Source: Deltaproteobacteria bacterium
GTDB lineage: Bacteria; Desulfobacterota; DSM-4660; Desulfatiglandales; HGW-15
Reading direction: 5' to 3'
Assembly (NCBI GenBank): GCA_016931115.1
Contig: JAFGFM010000075.1
Span: forward strand, 1 to 47,932
Length of the DNA stretch: 47,932 nucleotides
The notes beneath the pieces were generated by a model. It did no database searches. It was not told where the DNA came from and worked only from the letters and a program-made list of their open reading frames with translations. Every line of letters starts with the position of its first letter. Within the stretch, counting starts at the first letter, position 1. Positions 33,618 through 42,218 of the stretch are shown here, one piece after another. Made by a program: the position numbers and the translations under genes.

Positions 33618-34547
33618 TCATTGTTTCAAAAATTCAATTAACAGTGGTGTTACCTTCTCAGGTGGCAGATCATGGTTTCCGCCTTCGATTGCATGGAATT
33701 CAATAGAGGGAATAACAGCCTGTACTAGAATATGCTGATCAAATGATACTATTTGATCTTCTGTTCCCCAGAGAAGGATTCCCTTTTTTCCGCTTCTGCC
33801 AACCCGTTCATAATCCGGTTTCAATTGGTTGAAAGACATGTCCCTTAATGTGGCCAGAAATGATTGTTTGAAACCCTTATACTTCATCTGCTCCTGAAGT
33901 TTTTGCAGAAACTCCTGTTTCTTTCCAGGTTCATGTATCCATCCGGCTACTACTGAAGGTATTGTCCGGTCTCCTACAGCCTTCATAGCCCATTCACCCA
34001 CAAACGGCCAGCGAACGATCCTTATATTCAAGGGGGTATGAGACATGAATCCTGCCGGCGCCAGGAGAGCAAATCTCCGGACCCTTTCGGGATAACGATC
34101 GACGAACCGGATTGTTAAGGCTCCGCCCATTGACCTGCCTACCAAATCAACCGGCGTTTTTATATTTTGTGAATTTAGCAGTTCAAGTAATTGCCGGTCA
34201 TAGAGGTCAGCTCTATAATCAGGCCGGTCTGATAAACCGCGCCCGAAGTGATCATAACGCAGAACATGAAATCCTGAATCTGCCAAAGTCTTGAATTCAT
34301 AATCCCATATAAACAAAGGAGTTAAAGCACCGCATACCAGTACAACAGGCTGGCCATTTTCCGGACCGGCCCACTCATAATGTGTATATCCATCCGACAA
34401 TTTAACGAAGGATTCATTGGGCATTGATGCACGTGCAGCGTTGTCCAATTCGAGGGTTTCCATATCACCCGCCACAAAAGGATAAGCTACGGCAATACCC
34501 AGCAGGATAAATAAGCCTGTAAAAATCCATTTGAAATATTTACGCAT
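33618..34547 (-). CDS. Membrane-anchored or exported alpha/beta hydrolase (epoxide hydrolase/lipase-like)
   Basis: The product is 309 aa from the ATG at 34547, which has AAGGAGAAAA upstream; an ATG at 34592 adds 15 residues. There is a hydrophobic N-terminus (about 6-25). The core has YTHYEWAG, a VLVCGALTP oxyanion loop, LRYDHFGRGLSDRP, the nucleophile elbow GRSMGG (Ser139) and the catalytic His in EGGNHDLPPE. The RYDHFGRGxSxRP pattern is typical of alpha/beta hydrolase-fold 1 proteins. It lies 15 bases from the MBL-fold gene and 37 from the DUF4386-like gene. Substrate unknown. Confidence 0.85.
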   Translation of the reverse strand: MRKYFKWIFTGLFILLGIAVAYPFVAGDMETLELDNAARASMPNESFVKLSDGYTHYEWAGPENGQPVVLVCGALTPLFIWDYEFKTLADSGFHVLRYDHFGRGLSDRPDYRADLYDRQLLELLNSQNIKTPVDLVGRSMGGALTIRFVDRYPERVRRFALLAPAGFMSHTPLNIRIVRWPFVGEWAMKAVGDRTIPSVVAGWIHEPGKKQEFLQKLQEQMKYKGFKQSFLATLRDMSFNQLKPDYERVGRSGKKGILLWGTEDQIVSFDQHILVQAVIPSIEFHAIEGGNHDLPPEKVTPLLIEFLKQ

Positions 34548-34584
34548 TGTTTTTCTCCTTATTGAATTATCAGACACTGCATTT

Positions 34585-35253
34585 TCAAACACTTGTATGT
34601 GGTACTGCCGCTGTCAGGTACGAATGTTTTTGCCTAAGTAGTTCGATTCCAAGCCAGATAGTGCTTATGATAAATGGCAAAAGGGAGAATAAGCCAATCA
34701 TATCAAACCCAAACTGGCTGAGAATGAACCATGGTATCCAAAAAATTCCTACTACTACAGACAGCCAACCGGGGATCGGTGAAAACGCTTTAGTCTTAAG
34801 CACCGTACAACCTATCAAGAGATACACCCACCCCCATGTATGATCACCAAATGAGTTCATTCCGGCAACTGCTGCATCAATTGCCCGATAGGCAGATGCA
34901 TCCTTCGCTGGTGCGATCATGCTAATGGCTTTTATGTATATCATTGAACCGGCAATATAAAAGGCAGTTCCTACAAATGCGGTTTTAAGCATAATACCCG
35001 AAAGATGAGGCGCATTTTCTTTCAACCTTTCATAAAGTGCATAAAAAAAGATAATGCCTAAAATATTGGCGGCTATGTATATAAGATTGAGCACATAAAA
35101 ATCAGCCGGTGCAGCCGCAACAGCATTTATCACCTTCGCCGGTTCGTCTAACTCACCAAAGCGCGCCTGGATAAATAAATAAAGCAGACGATACAGTATG
35201 TACAGGCATGTTCCGGCAATTGCGGCGATCCCGCCAAGTCTTTGAAGTTTCAT
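34585..35253 (-). CDS. DUF4386-like integral membrane protein (copy 1)
   Basis: The product is 222 aa from the ATG at 35253, with GGAGGG seven bases upstream. The N-terminus, MKLQRLGGIAAIAGTCLYIL, is nearly the same as that of the paralogue at 37994 (MKLQKIGGISAIAS). There are about six transmembrane helices. Shared features are a YERLKENAPHLS cytoplasmic loop and DASAYRAIDAAVAGMNSFGDHTWG, matched by DVSAYRALDAIFNGLHDAAGHA in the paralogue. Function of DUF4386 is unknown. It lies 20 bases from the HSL-type hydrolase gene in the same operon-like row. Confidence 0.78.
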   Translation of the reverse strand: MKLQRLGGIAAIAGTCLYILYRLLYLFIQARFGELDEPAKVINAVAAAPADFYVLNLIYIAANILGIIFFYALYERLKENAPHLSGIMLKTAFVGTAFYIAGSMIYIKAISMIAPAKDASAYRAIDAAVAGMNSFGDHTWGWVYLLIGCTVLKTKAFSPIPGWLSVVVGIFWIPWFILSQFGFDMIGLFSLLPFIISTIWLGIELLRQKHSYLTAAVPHTSV

Positions 35254-35273
35254 AAACCCTCCTGTTATAGTTT

Positions 35274-36371
35274 TCACATTTCTTTTTCTTCACTGATACC
35301 TTTACTGAATGCTTCTTTTAGAGCTGTCACTGATTCATTGATTGCCTGGTTTGCCTTGCGTATGAACGGAACGCTGATAAAACCATGAACCACTCCGGAA
35401 TATCGTATAAGACGCACTGGAACGCCGGCATTTTTAATCTTTTCCGCATAGGCTTCTCCTTCGTCACGAACAGGGTCGAACTCGGCGGTTATAACCAAGG
35501 CAGGAGGAAGTCCACGGTGATCGGCTGCAAGTAGTGGTGATGCATATGGATGTTTTCTGTCGGATTCATTGGGTATGTATTGCTTGCGAAAAAATATCAG
35601 CCATTCGTATGTAAGGTAATATCCTTTCGCATACAGAGTGTGGGATGGAAAGTCCGAATCACTCTGATCTGTGGACGGGAAGCAAAGAACCTGATAAAGA
35701 ATAGAGGGACCTCCCCGATCTCTTGCCATCAGGGTGGTCACAGCAGCAAGACACCCGCCGGCGCTCCCGCCAGTTACAGCGATACGGCGATTGTCTCCTG
35801 AAATCAGTTCGGCATTCTTTGCCACCCAGGCAAGGGCTGTATAGGCATCTTCGGCAGCGGCAGGAAAGGTATGTTTCGGAGCCAGACGATAATCCACAGA
35901 AACAACTACTGCACCGGAAAGTTTTGACAGCTTCCGGCAGAAACTATCGGAACCATCCAGATCCCCCATGGTGAACCCTCCGCCATGATAGAAGACCAGG
36001 ATTGGAAGACTACCGGATTCAAAGGGTTGATAGACTCTGATCGGAATATCTCCCAAAGGTCCGGGGATTTTTCGATCCTCTACATGACAAATATCAATAG
36101 ACTTGTTCCGCGAGGGTCGCCCGGGATTTCGTAAAAGCTTTACAGCCTCAGCGGGTGATACGGTGTTAGGATCGGGAAGAACAGGCATTAGTTTTAATGC
36201 TACAGCCACCTCGGGATCAAGCCTTCCATGTTCTGTAAAGGTCCAACTGTATACGATAATGGCGAGAATCAGGATAAGTGCTAAAATTGAACCAGCAACG
36301 AAAAGGAAAACTCGTTTTAATATGCTTTTCTTTCCAGTTATGGGTCTCTGGTCTGGTTTCTGAAATTTCAT
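35274..36371 (-). CDS. Membrane-anchored HSL-family alpha/beta hydrolase (esterase/lipase)
   Basis: The product is 365 aa from the ATG at 36371, with AGGAGG seven bases upstream; an ATG at 36446 adds 25 residues. A membrane anchor is at about 20-42. The catalytic domain shows the HSL-family HGGGF oxyanion motif (129-133), DYRLAPKHTFPAA, the nucleophile elbow GGSAGG (Ser203), the acid in AEFDPVRDEG, and the His in GVVHGF. Such enzymes hydrolyse short- to medium-chain esters. Being tethered, it probably works at the outer face of the inner membrane. It belongs to the membrane-hydrolase island. Confidence 0.88.
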   Translation of the reverse strand: MKFQKPDQRPITGKKSILKRVFLFVAGSILALILILAIIVYSWTFTEHGRLDPEVAVALKLMPVLPDPNTVSPAEAVKLLRNPGRPSRNKSIDICHVEDRKIPGPLGDIPIRVYQPFESGSLPILVFYHGGGFTMGDLDGSDSFCRKLSKLSGAVVVSVDYRLAPKHTFPAAAEDAYTALAWVAKNAELISGDNRRIAVTGGSAGGCLAAVTTLMARDRGGPSILYQVLCFPSTDQSDSDFPSHTLYAKGYYLTYEWLIFFRKQYIPNESDRKHPYASPLLAADHRGLPPALVITAEFDPVRDEGEAYAEKIKNAGVPVRLIRYSGVVHGFISVPFIRKANQAINESVTALKEAFSKGISEEKEM

Positions 36372-36607
36372 AAATCCTCCTTTTTCTAAAAAATGATATA
36401 TTAACCAGCAGATAAATCGCTTAACAGTTACATGCCAAAAGACCATTTAATGAAAAACCAAAGTCAGGATCAGAAAATAAATCCAATACCATCTCAGGCT
36501 TTCTTAAAGCGATGCAGGTTATAGATATTGAATTTTGTAAAGATGTGAGTAGAATTCCAGCTTGAATGGCAAATTTATATGGCGTTCAATGTTTTATGTC
36601 AATAGAG

Positions 36608-37279
36608 TTATTTTTCATTTTCGGTGGTTTGATTTTTGTCCTTCAGCATTTTTATGGAAATCACCAGAATCAAGACATAGTAAGGGAAATAAACCATTCT
36701 TTGTGTAAGACCGACGAGGGTATTTGAAAAAAATGATATATTGAAGGCAACTGCTGCGGCCGCTGTGAACAATGCAACCAGGGCAGTAGAATAATGAAGC
36801 CTGTTCCCGGAAAAACGTCTGCCTATAAAAAAAGCTCTCCAGAAGAAAAATGGCGCAATTACAAGCGCCAGCATCCTTATTGCGCTTACAAGGTAATGCA
36901 TTTGCCCGGAGAATGATTCGGCTATTCTGCCGGGATCGCATGGGAATATTCCTGAACCGATATTGTCAAATATACCGTGACATATGATCAGTATTGCGCC
37001 TGTAACAGCAGGTCTGTTTTTTCTCAATATCGACATGAGCCCTAAAGCGAAAAAAACTTCAAAGATGCCTGTAACTATAAACAGGAATCTTGCAATCCTG
37101 TAATTGTATCCGCCATATTCTCCCAGTTCGCTGATAGTATGGCAAAGCAGGTTATACCCCGGCTTAAGTCCTCCAATAATAATTAAGCCGGGAATTCCGA
37201 TGATGAAAGCGGCAATACCGCTCAATGCCGCTGTAGTCTGTATGATATTTTTTTGGTGTTCATAATTATATAAAACCAT
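36608..37279 (-). CDS. DUF998-like integral membrane protein
   Basis: The 223-aa protein has about six hydrophobic segments. The PGLIIIGGLKPGYNLLCHTISELG segment with a following YNYRIARFLFIVTG matches the start of DUF998 proteins (first helix, then the loop with a conserved Ser/Glu pair), and GIFPCDPGRI in the middle is another family block. AAGGAATA precedes the ATG. DUF998 has no established function. It lies between the HSL hydrolase (237 bases) and the second DUF4386-like gene. No other gene is in the 36372-36607 gap. Confidence 0.75.
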   Translation of the reverse strand: MVLYNYEHQKNIIQTTAALSGIAAFIIGIPGLIIIGGLKPGYNLLCHTISELGEYGGYNYRIARFLFIVTGIFEVFFALGLMSILRKNRPAVTGAILIICHGIFDNIGSGIFPCDPGRIAESFSGQMHYLVSAIRMLALVIAPFFFWRAFFIGRRFSGNRLHYSTALVALFTAAAAVAFNISFFSNTLVGLTQRMVYFPYYVLILVISIKMLKDKNQTTENEK

Positions 37280-37322
37280 TATTCCTTGCGTAACTTACAA
37301 CATGGTTTAACGTATGTAAAAA

Positions 37323-37350
37323 CCGGGCGGACACGCAGGTCCTCCCCTAC
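37323..37350. repeat. REP-like repeat at a gene 3' end
   Basis: On the minus strand this reads GTAGGGGAGGACCTGCGTG followed by TCCGCCCGG, an imperfect inverted repeat of the same family as 5192-5217 but in the opposite orientation. It covers the stop codon of the second DUF4386-like gene at 37347. Confidence 0.5.
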
Positions 37351-37994
37351 AGAGCTGCTGTTTCGTTAGCTGCTGATGACACCTCTGGCTGTTTTTTCCT
37401 CAGCATCTCGATTCCCATCCAGATGATGGCTACATAAGCAATATAAAATGGATATACCAGTCCTACCTGGGGAATTATAAATCTGAGTATCGCCAGGATA
37501 CTGGCTGCAAGGCTCAGCCAGCCGAGAATAGGCTTAAACGCTCTTGATTTCAGGATTGCCCATCCGGCAAAAAGCGTAGCCCACATAGCTGCATGACCGG
37601 CCGCATCGTGTAAGCCATTGAATATGGCATCTAGAGCTCTGTAAGCCGAAACATCCCGGGCAGGGACGATCTTCTGCATGCCTGTTATCCAGATTACTAC
37701 CTCCATGATCCCCATAGCAGCGGCTGCTGAAATGGCTATCAGCATTATGCGTGTGAGGTAAGGTGCTGCGGCGTGCATGCGCTCATGAAGAGCCAGGAAA
37801 AATGCCATTAATAAAATATAACAGACCTCAATCAATAACAGGGGAATATGTGGATAAACCGGGGCTACCGAATATGCCTCCATCGCCTTAACGGGATCGC
37901 TCGGAAGACCAAAGCGGTTATAAATTAAAACTGCTACAAACCATACAAATAGAGAAGCAATCGCGGATATCCCGCCGATTTTCTGAAGTTTCAT
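37347..37994 (-). CDS. DUF4386-like integral membrane protein (copy 2)
   Basis: The 215-aa paralogue of 34585-35253 has the same N-terminal motif, the same loop (ERMHAAAPYLT) and the same DVSAYRALDA block. There are about six transmembrane helices. AAAGGAGG lies seven bases before the ATG at 37994. Having two diverged copies in one island, separated by the HSL hydrolase and DUF998 genes, suggests partial duplication of the row. The stop codon lies in the REP-like repeat 37323-37350, so the last residues may derive from it. Confidence 0.78.
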   Translation of the reverse strand: MKLQKIGGISAIASLFVWFVAVLIYNRFGLPSDPVKAMEAYSVAPVYPHIPLLLIEVCYILLMAFFLALHERMHAAAPYLTRIMLIAISAAAAMGIMEVVIWITGMQKIVPARDVSAYRALDAIFNGLHDAAGHAAMWATLFAGWAILKSRAFKPILGWLSLAASILAILRFIIPQVGLVYPFYIAYVAIIWMGIEMLRKKQPEVSSAANETAAL

Positions 37995-38190
37995 AAAGCC
38001 TCCTTTATAAAGGTTTGGTTTTGAGAGGGAAAAGTTACAAGCATATTACTTAATTCAAACATACTGGGTGTAAACCCCACCCTGAAATCTTTCCAGTATT
38101 ATATCTTGGTCTATCCCGACATAATCCTGACTTATCAGGACGACGGCTGAAACATCCATAAAGGCAGAATACATAGTTTTTTGGTTTCAT

Positions 38191-38229
38191 TGGATGTTCA
38201 AAGTTGAACGTTCGATGTTCGATGTTCAT
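38191..38229. repeat. Heptanucleotide repeat (GTTCGAT type)
   Basis: Units GTTCAAA, GTTGAAC, GTTCGAT, GTTCGAT and GTTCATA repeat with a period of seven. It is one of the short heptamer tracts spread across the window, and lies between the second DUF4386-like gene and the hydrolase remnant. No credible gene is in 37995-38261. Confidence 0.65.
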
Positions 38230-38261
38230 ATTTTTCTTAATCAATCGCATTGTTAACCATC

Positions 38262-38474
38262 CTATTGTAGAACACCATTACTTTTTGTCTTCAGGATCAC
38301 TTCAGGGTAATCCGGTGAAGGCCCATCAAAAAGCGGTGAACCGGTCCCCTTAAGATGCCAGTCAAAAAAAGCAAGTGTATAGGCATTCATGATCTTCAGC
38401 ATTTTATTACGCCTTAAAGACCAGATAATCATAGCCAGAGCCAAAATCAGAAAGAAAATTTCCAAAACCCGCAT
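38262..38474 (-). pseudogene. Internally deleted remnant of a membrane-anchored hydrolase
   Basis: The 70-codon frame has a good start (AAGGGGGG eight bases before ATG) and an N-terminal membrane anchor (MRVLEIFFLILALAMIIWSL). From about residue 27 it then reads LKIMNAYTLAFFDWHLKG followed by SPLFDGPSPDYPEV. That second part looks like the very end of a platelet-activating-factor acetylhydrolase or dienelactone-hydrolase-like protein, which usually finishes AYTLAFFDxxLKG...SPLLDGPSxxYPEV. The catalytic domain between them is absent, so this appears to be an in-frame deletion relic. It would be a fourth anchored hydrolase of the island, directly below its divergent regulator. Confidence 0.6.
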
Positions 38475-38747
38475 AGGTATCCCCCCTTTGGCATTAAATG
38501 TAAAAACGTAAAGTAGTGATAAGTTGAAAAGAATTTTGACCCGGAAGGGGAAAATATATGGAGTTCGTTTCTATATGTCAAAGTAAAATAATTCATAATA
38601 ATTAGTTATATCCTTGCGAAAAAAATCACAAAATAATAAGGGCAACAAAAATAACAAAAATCCGAGTATGAGACATAAGTTAGGTCTCCTTATTCCCCTT
38701 CAATATAAAGGTTTGATTCAACATTAAAATCAGCTTTATATTTTCTC

Positions 38748-38775
38748 TTGATTTACATGACCATAATGCGATAAT
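38748..38775 (+). promoter_or_regulatory. Candidate promoter of the divergent regulator
   Basis: TTGATT (38748-38753), a 16-base spacer and GATAAT (38770-38775) lie about 108 bases before the regulator start. The rest of 38475-38883 is AT-rich, with no gene seen; promoters for the minus-strand island may also be here. Confidence 0.35.
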
Positions 38776-38883
38776 TGCACAGCCTTTGCATGATGTTTTG
38801 ATGATGATTCGATGAAGCTTTACTGATAATAAGAAAAATCCGGATATTTACAGGGAAGCAATCAGCCTTACTGCGGGTCCTTT

Positions 38884-40632
38884 ATGGGTGAACAATACCT
38901 CATTGGTGATTTGACAGTCGATACCGGTAACAATACCGTGACCCGCGGGAATGAAGCTATCACCCTCTCTCCTCGCTCCTTCCAACTTCTGGTAGCCCTG
39001 GCAAGGCGTGCCCCGAATGTGGTAAGCCGCCAGGAACTCCTTGAGACTGTCTGGCCGGATGAATATGTAAATGATGAGACATTATCTCAGCGGGTGCGTG
39101 TTTTAAGAAAATCCCTTGGAGACCTGGAGGAGACCCCGCGGTATATCTCCGCTGTCCGGGGATGGGGCTACTGTGTTGTTTTACCGGTCGAGTGTGTTGA
39201 AATTCCGAAGGGAAAGATCCGCTCGATTGCAGTCCTCCCTTTGACCAACATCACAGGTGATCCGCAACTGGAATATTTTGCTGATGGAATGACAGATGCA
39301 CTGATTTCTGCCCTTGCAAAGATTAGAACCCTGAAGGTGATTTCCCGAACGTCTGTGATGAATTACAAGAAGACAAATAAGAAGGCACCCCAGATTGCCC
39401 GTGAGCTTGGCGTAGAGGCAATTATCGAGGGGACTGTGCTGGTCACAAAGGAGCGGGTGCGTGTCAGCGCACAACTGGTTCATGGGGCGACCGATGACCA
39501 TTTCTGGGCCGAAACCTATGATCGCGATCTTGGGGATGTCCTTGCCATGCATTCGGAAATCGCCCAGGCAATTGCTCATGAGATCCGTGCTGTTATCACA
39601 CCTGAGGATTCGGAGAGGCTTGAGCAGAAACATCGCATAGCTCCAGACCTCCTTGAAGCCTATCTTAAGGGACAGTATTTTCTTTTTAAATACACACCGG
39701 AGGACGTGCGCCGTGGTATCAGTTTTTTGGAGCAGGCTGTAGCCGGAGATCCTCTGTTTGCTGAAGCACACGCAGTACTTGCCCATGCATATCTGACCGG
39801 CGGTTTGCCGACCGGAAATAACTTAAGCGTCATGAAGCAGCGGCAGTTGCTTGCAATGGCCAGAAGGTCCGCTGAAAAGGCTTTGGATATTGACCTGAGG
39901 ATTGCCCTGGCCCATGGGGTTAAAGCAATGATATATCTCTTTCATGACTGGGACTGGGAAAGAGCAGAGCAAGCCCTTGAAAGGGCAGGTCATTTCGAGC
40001 CCAACAATGCCCTGGTTCATATTTATCGAGCTGGTGTTGCAGCAACAAAACTGGAATCCGAAAAAACACTGGAAGAACTGAGGAGCGTCATAAGCCTCGA
40101 TCCTGTCAACCTGGCATTCCTGAGCGCGGCAGAGGAAATCTGCTGGTGGATCAGAGATTATTCCCAGGCAATTGCATACGCCACCCAGGTGCTTGATCTT
40201 GATCCCGGTTACCAGCGGGCACATTTTGTTCTTGCCCGTGTGTATGAGGCACAGGGGCGGTTCAAGGAGATGATAACAGAGTATGAGAATTCCGGCTTTT
40301 TCACTGATAATGGGGCTAAGGAGGCGCGTTGTGCCCTTAAGGAAGGCGGGGCCCCCGGCTATTATCGCTGGGCCATTGAGGTGCAGTTTGGCGCCATGGG
40401 TGACAGCCCGGTTGATGGGGTAAAACGGCCGCTTTGTGAAGATAAACGGGCCATCTTCCGGGCCAGGAATTATGCAAAGTCCGGTGATGCTGATAATGCC
40501 ATAAAATGCCTAGAGCAATCCTACAAAGAGCGTGACGGCCTTATGGTTCTATTGAAGGCCTGGGAGTGGTTTGACTCCATTAGGTCAGATGCCCGCTTCC
40601 AGGACCTTGTATGGCGGGTTGGTATTCCCTAA
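38884..40632 (+). CDS. Winged-helix transcriptional regulator with TolB-like and TPR domains, no membrane segment
   Basis: The 582-aa product has an N-terminal OmpR/PhoB-type winged helix (about 1-98; LSPRSFQLLVALARRAPNVV, SRQELLETVWPDEYVND, RVRVLRKSLGD, GWGYCV). A TolB-like/adenylate-cyclase-associated domain follows (about 108-215; RSIAVLPLTNITGDPQLEYF, ADGMTDALISALAK, ARELGVEAIIEGTV), then TPR repeats to the end (about 225-580). The layout matches CadC-type regulators, but no transmembrane helix separates the DNA-binding and sensor parts, so it should be cytoplasmic. It diverges from the membrane-hydrolase island and is its likely regulator. It converges with ilvE, seven bases apart. Confidence 0.85.
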   Translation: MGEQYLIGDLTVDTGNNTVTRGNEAITLSPRSFQLLVALARRAPNVVSRQELLETVWPDEYVNDETLSQRVRVLRKSLGDLEETPRYISAVRGWGYCVVLPVECVEIPKGKIRSIAVLPLTNITGDPQLEYFADGMTDALISALAKIRTLKVISRTSVMNYKKTNKKAPQIARELGVEAIIEGTVLVTKERVRVSAQLVHGATDDHFWAETYDRDLGDVLAMHSEIAQAIAHEIRAVITPEDSERLEQKHRIAPDLLEAYLKGQYFLFKYTPEDVRRGISFLEQAVAGDPLFAEAHAVLAHAYLTGGLPTGNNLSVMKQRQLLAMARRSAEKALDIDLRIALAHGVKAMIYLFHDWDWERAEQALERAGHFEPNNALVHIYRAGVAATKLESEKTLEELRSVISLDPVNLAFLSAAEEICWWIRDYSQAIAYATQVLDLDPGYQRAHFVLARVYEAQGRFKEMITEYENSGFFTDNGAKEARCALKEGGAPGYYRWAIEVQFGAMGDSPVDGVKRPLCEDKRAIFRARNYAKSGDADNAIKCLEQSYKERDGLMVLLKAWEWFDSIRSDARFQDLVWRVGIP

Positions 40633-40639
40633 CCCTGAT

Positions 40640-41713
40640 CTAATTAACCTTCACCCTCCAGCCGAACGGGTCTGCCTTTTTACCATACTGTATGCCGACT
40701 ATCTCATCATACAGTCTTTGAGACAACTGGCCCATTTTGCCGCCGGCAACAATATGGTCTTCGTTCCTGTAGGTGATCTGACCCACAGGTGAAATAACAG
40801 CGGCTGTACCTGTGCCGAATGCCTCTGTAAGTCTTCCGCTTCTGGCTGCTGCGATTACATCGTCTATTGAGATGGCCTTTTCAGCGACCTTCATGCCCCA
40901 GCGTTTAACGAGCTGAATAGCTGAGTCCCTTGTTATGCCGTGAAGCACACTCCCGGCAAGGGGTGCGGTAATGATTTCATTATCAATAACAAAGAACATA
41001 TTCATTGTGCCGACCTCTTCAATGTACTTCCTTTGTGAGGCGTCTAGCCACAGCACCTGTGTGAACCCCTTGGCCTTTGCCTCTTCAGCGGCAAGCAGGC
41101 TTGCAGCATAATTTCCTGCTGTTTTAGCCTCGCCGATCCCGCCGACAGATGCCCTTACATATTTGTCCTCAACATATATCTTTATAGGACTTAACCCTTC
41201 CTTATAATAGGCGCCGACCGGACAGACTATGATAAAGGCTATGTATTCCTTTGCGGGCCTTACGCCAAGGTGCGGTTCTGATGCAAACATTGCGGGCCGT
41301 ATGTAAAGGGATGTGCCCTGATTTTTAGGTATCCAGTCCTGTTCAACGAGTATGAGCTTTTTAATGGCATCCATAAAAAGGGAGCTGTCCAGTTCAGGCA
41401 TGCATATCCGGGTTGCCGACCTGTTGAATCTTTTTATATTCTCCTCCGGTCTGAAAAGATATATGCTGCCATCATCTGCCTTGTATGCCTTGAGCCCCTC
41501 GAATATCTCCTGGCCGTAGTGTATTGCCATTGCAGCCGGGTCAACGCTGAAACAACCGTATGGTACTATGCGGGGATTGTACCAGCCTTTACCTGTCTTG
41601 TAGTCCACAAAAAACATATGGTCTGTAAATATATCGCCAAAAGCCAGGTTTGATTCATCCGATGGTTTCTTTTTAAGTTTATCCGGTGCCACTTTTTGTA
41701 TCGTAATTTCCAT
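40640..41713 (-). CDS. ilvE: Branched-chain amino acid aminotransferase (IlvE, long type)
   Basis: The 357-aa class IV PLP aminotransferase interconverts Leu, Ile or Val and their 2-oxo acids using 2-oxoglutarate/glutamate. It shows FVDYKTGKGWYNPRIVPYG, YGQEIFEGLKAYK, FRPEENIKRFNRSA, the PLP-lysine region GEAKTAGNYAAS, and the C-terminal LTEAFGTGTAAVISPVG that is typical of the type II (about 350-aa) group. AAGGAG lies nine bases before the ATG. It is monocistronic, convergent with the regulator. Anaerobes use this enzyme both in biosynthesis and in branched-chain amino-acid breakdown. Confidence 0.95.
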   Translation of the reverse strand: MEITIQKVAPDKLKKKPSDESNLAFGDIFTDHMFFVDYKTGKGWYNPRIVPYGCFSVDPAAMAIHYGQEIFEGLKAYKADDGSIYLFRPEENIKRFNRSATRICMPELDSSLFMDAIKKLILVEQDWIPKNQGTSLYIRPAMFASEPHLGVRPAKEYIAFIIVCPVGAYYKEGLSPIKIYVEDKYVRASVGGIGEAKTAGNYAASLLAAEEAKAKGFTQVLWLDASQRKYIEEVGTMNMFFVIDNEIITAPLAGSVLHGITRDSAIQLVKRWGMKVAEKAISIDDVIAAARSGRLTEAFGTGTAAVISPVGQITYRNEDHIVAGGKMGQLSQRLYDEIVGIQYGKKADPFGWRVKVN

Positions 41714-41781
41714 TTTAAAATTCTCCTTATATCAGCCTGATAACAAAGGGGGATAGCCTGTAAATCATTGAACCTTTATGT

Positions 41782-41805
41782 AGAGACAAGGCATGCCTTG
41801 TCTCT
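41782..41805. repeat. Perfect 24-base palindrome
   Basis: AGAGACAAGGCA followed by its exact reverse complement TGCCTTGTCTCT. It belongs to a dispersed palindromic class (GTAGAGAC...GTCTCT) also seen as the arms at 15907 and 16231 (AGAGACGGGTTC). It lies just upstream of ilvE and has no T-run. Confidence 0.75.
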
Positions 41806-42121
41806 GCGGATGCCCCTTTGGATTCAAAAACTACAATTTTGGATAAATGCTAAGCAATATCCCTGTTATTTAAGGATAATTAGCACACAGAATATAGAAA
41901 GGCAATATGGATGTTTCTCATTCTATCAACAGGGAATATTGCACAGATTCAGGTCTTACCATCTAAATAGATATAAGTTATTAGGCTCAAGGCACAGGGC
42001 GCAGGGCGCAGGGAAAGGCTATAAGACGGTTTGAGGTTTGTGGTCTGCGGTTCAGGGTAAAAGCGATCTGCTAAAGTTAAAGGATAAAGGAAATAGCATC
42101 TGCTTTAGGGGTAATTTTCAG

Positions 42122-42210
42122 ACTCTTGCTCTTGATCTTACTCTTAATCTTACTCTGAAAAAGAGATTATGAGCAAGAGTAAGAGCATGAGCAAGAGATA
42201 GAGCAAGAGG
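42122..42210. repeat. Long imperfect inverted repeat of CTCTTG/GAGCAA units
   Basis: Left part 42122-42155 (CTCTTGCTCTTGATCTTACT and continuing) and right part 42162-42210 (period-six GAGCAA/GAGTAA/GAGCAT units) are largely complementary around a short loop, so a hairpin of more than 30 pairs is possible. It lies just after the end of the phosphoribosyltransferase-like gene (stop at 42219 on the minus strand), where it might act in termination. The rest of 41714-42218 holds the palindrome above and a GGCGCAG tract, no gene. Confidence 0.7.
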
Positions 42211-42218
42211 GTTGGTAA

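Noticed and set aside
38050-38250. Minus-strand 66-codon frame
   Set aside because: Composed of heptamer repeat and non-coding sequence; no ribosome binding site and no recognisable domain.
42122-42210. CRISPR-like array of short repeats
   Set aside because: Units are six bases with no spacers, arranged as an inverted repeat; no cas genes.
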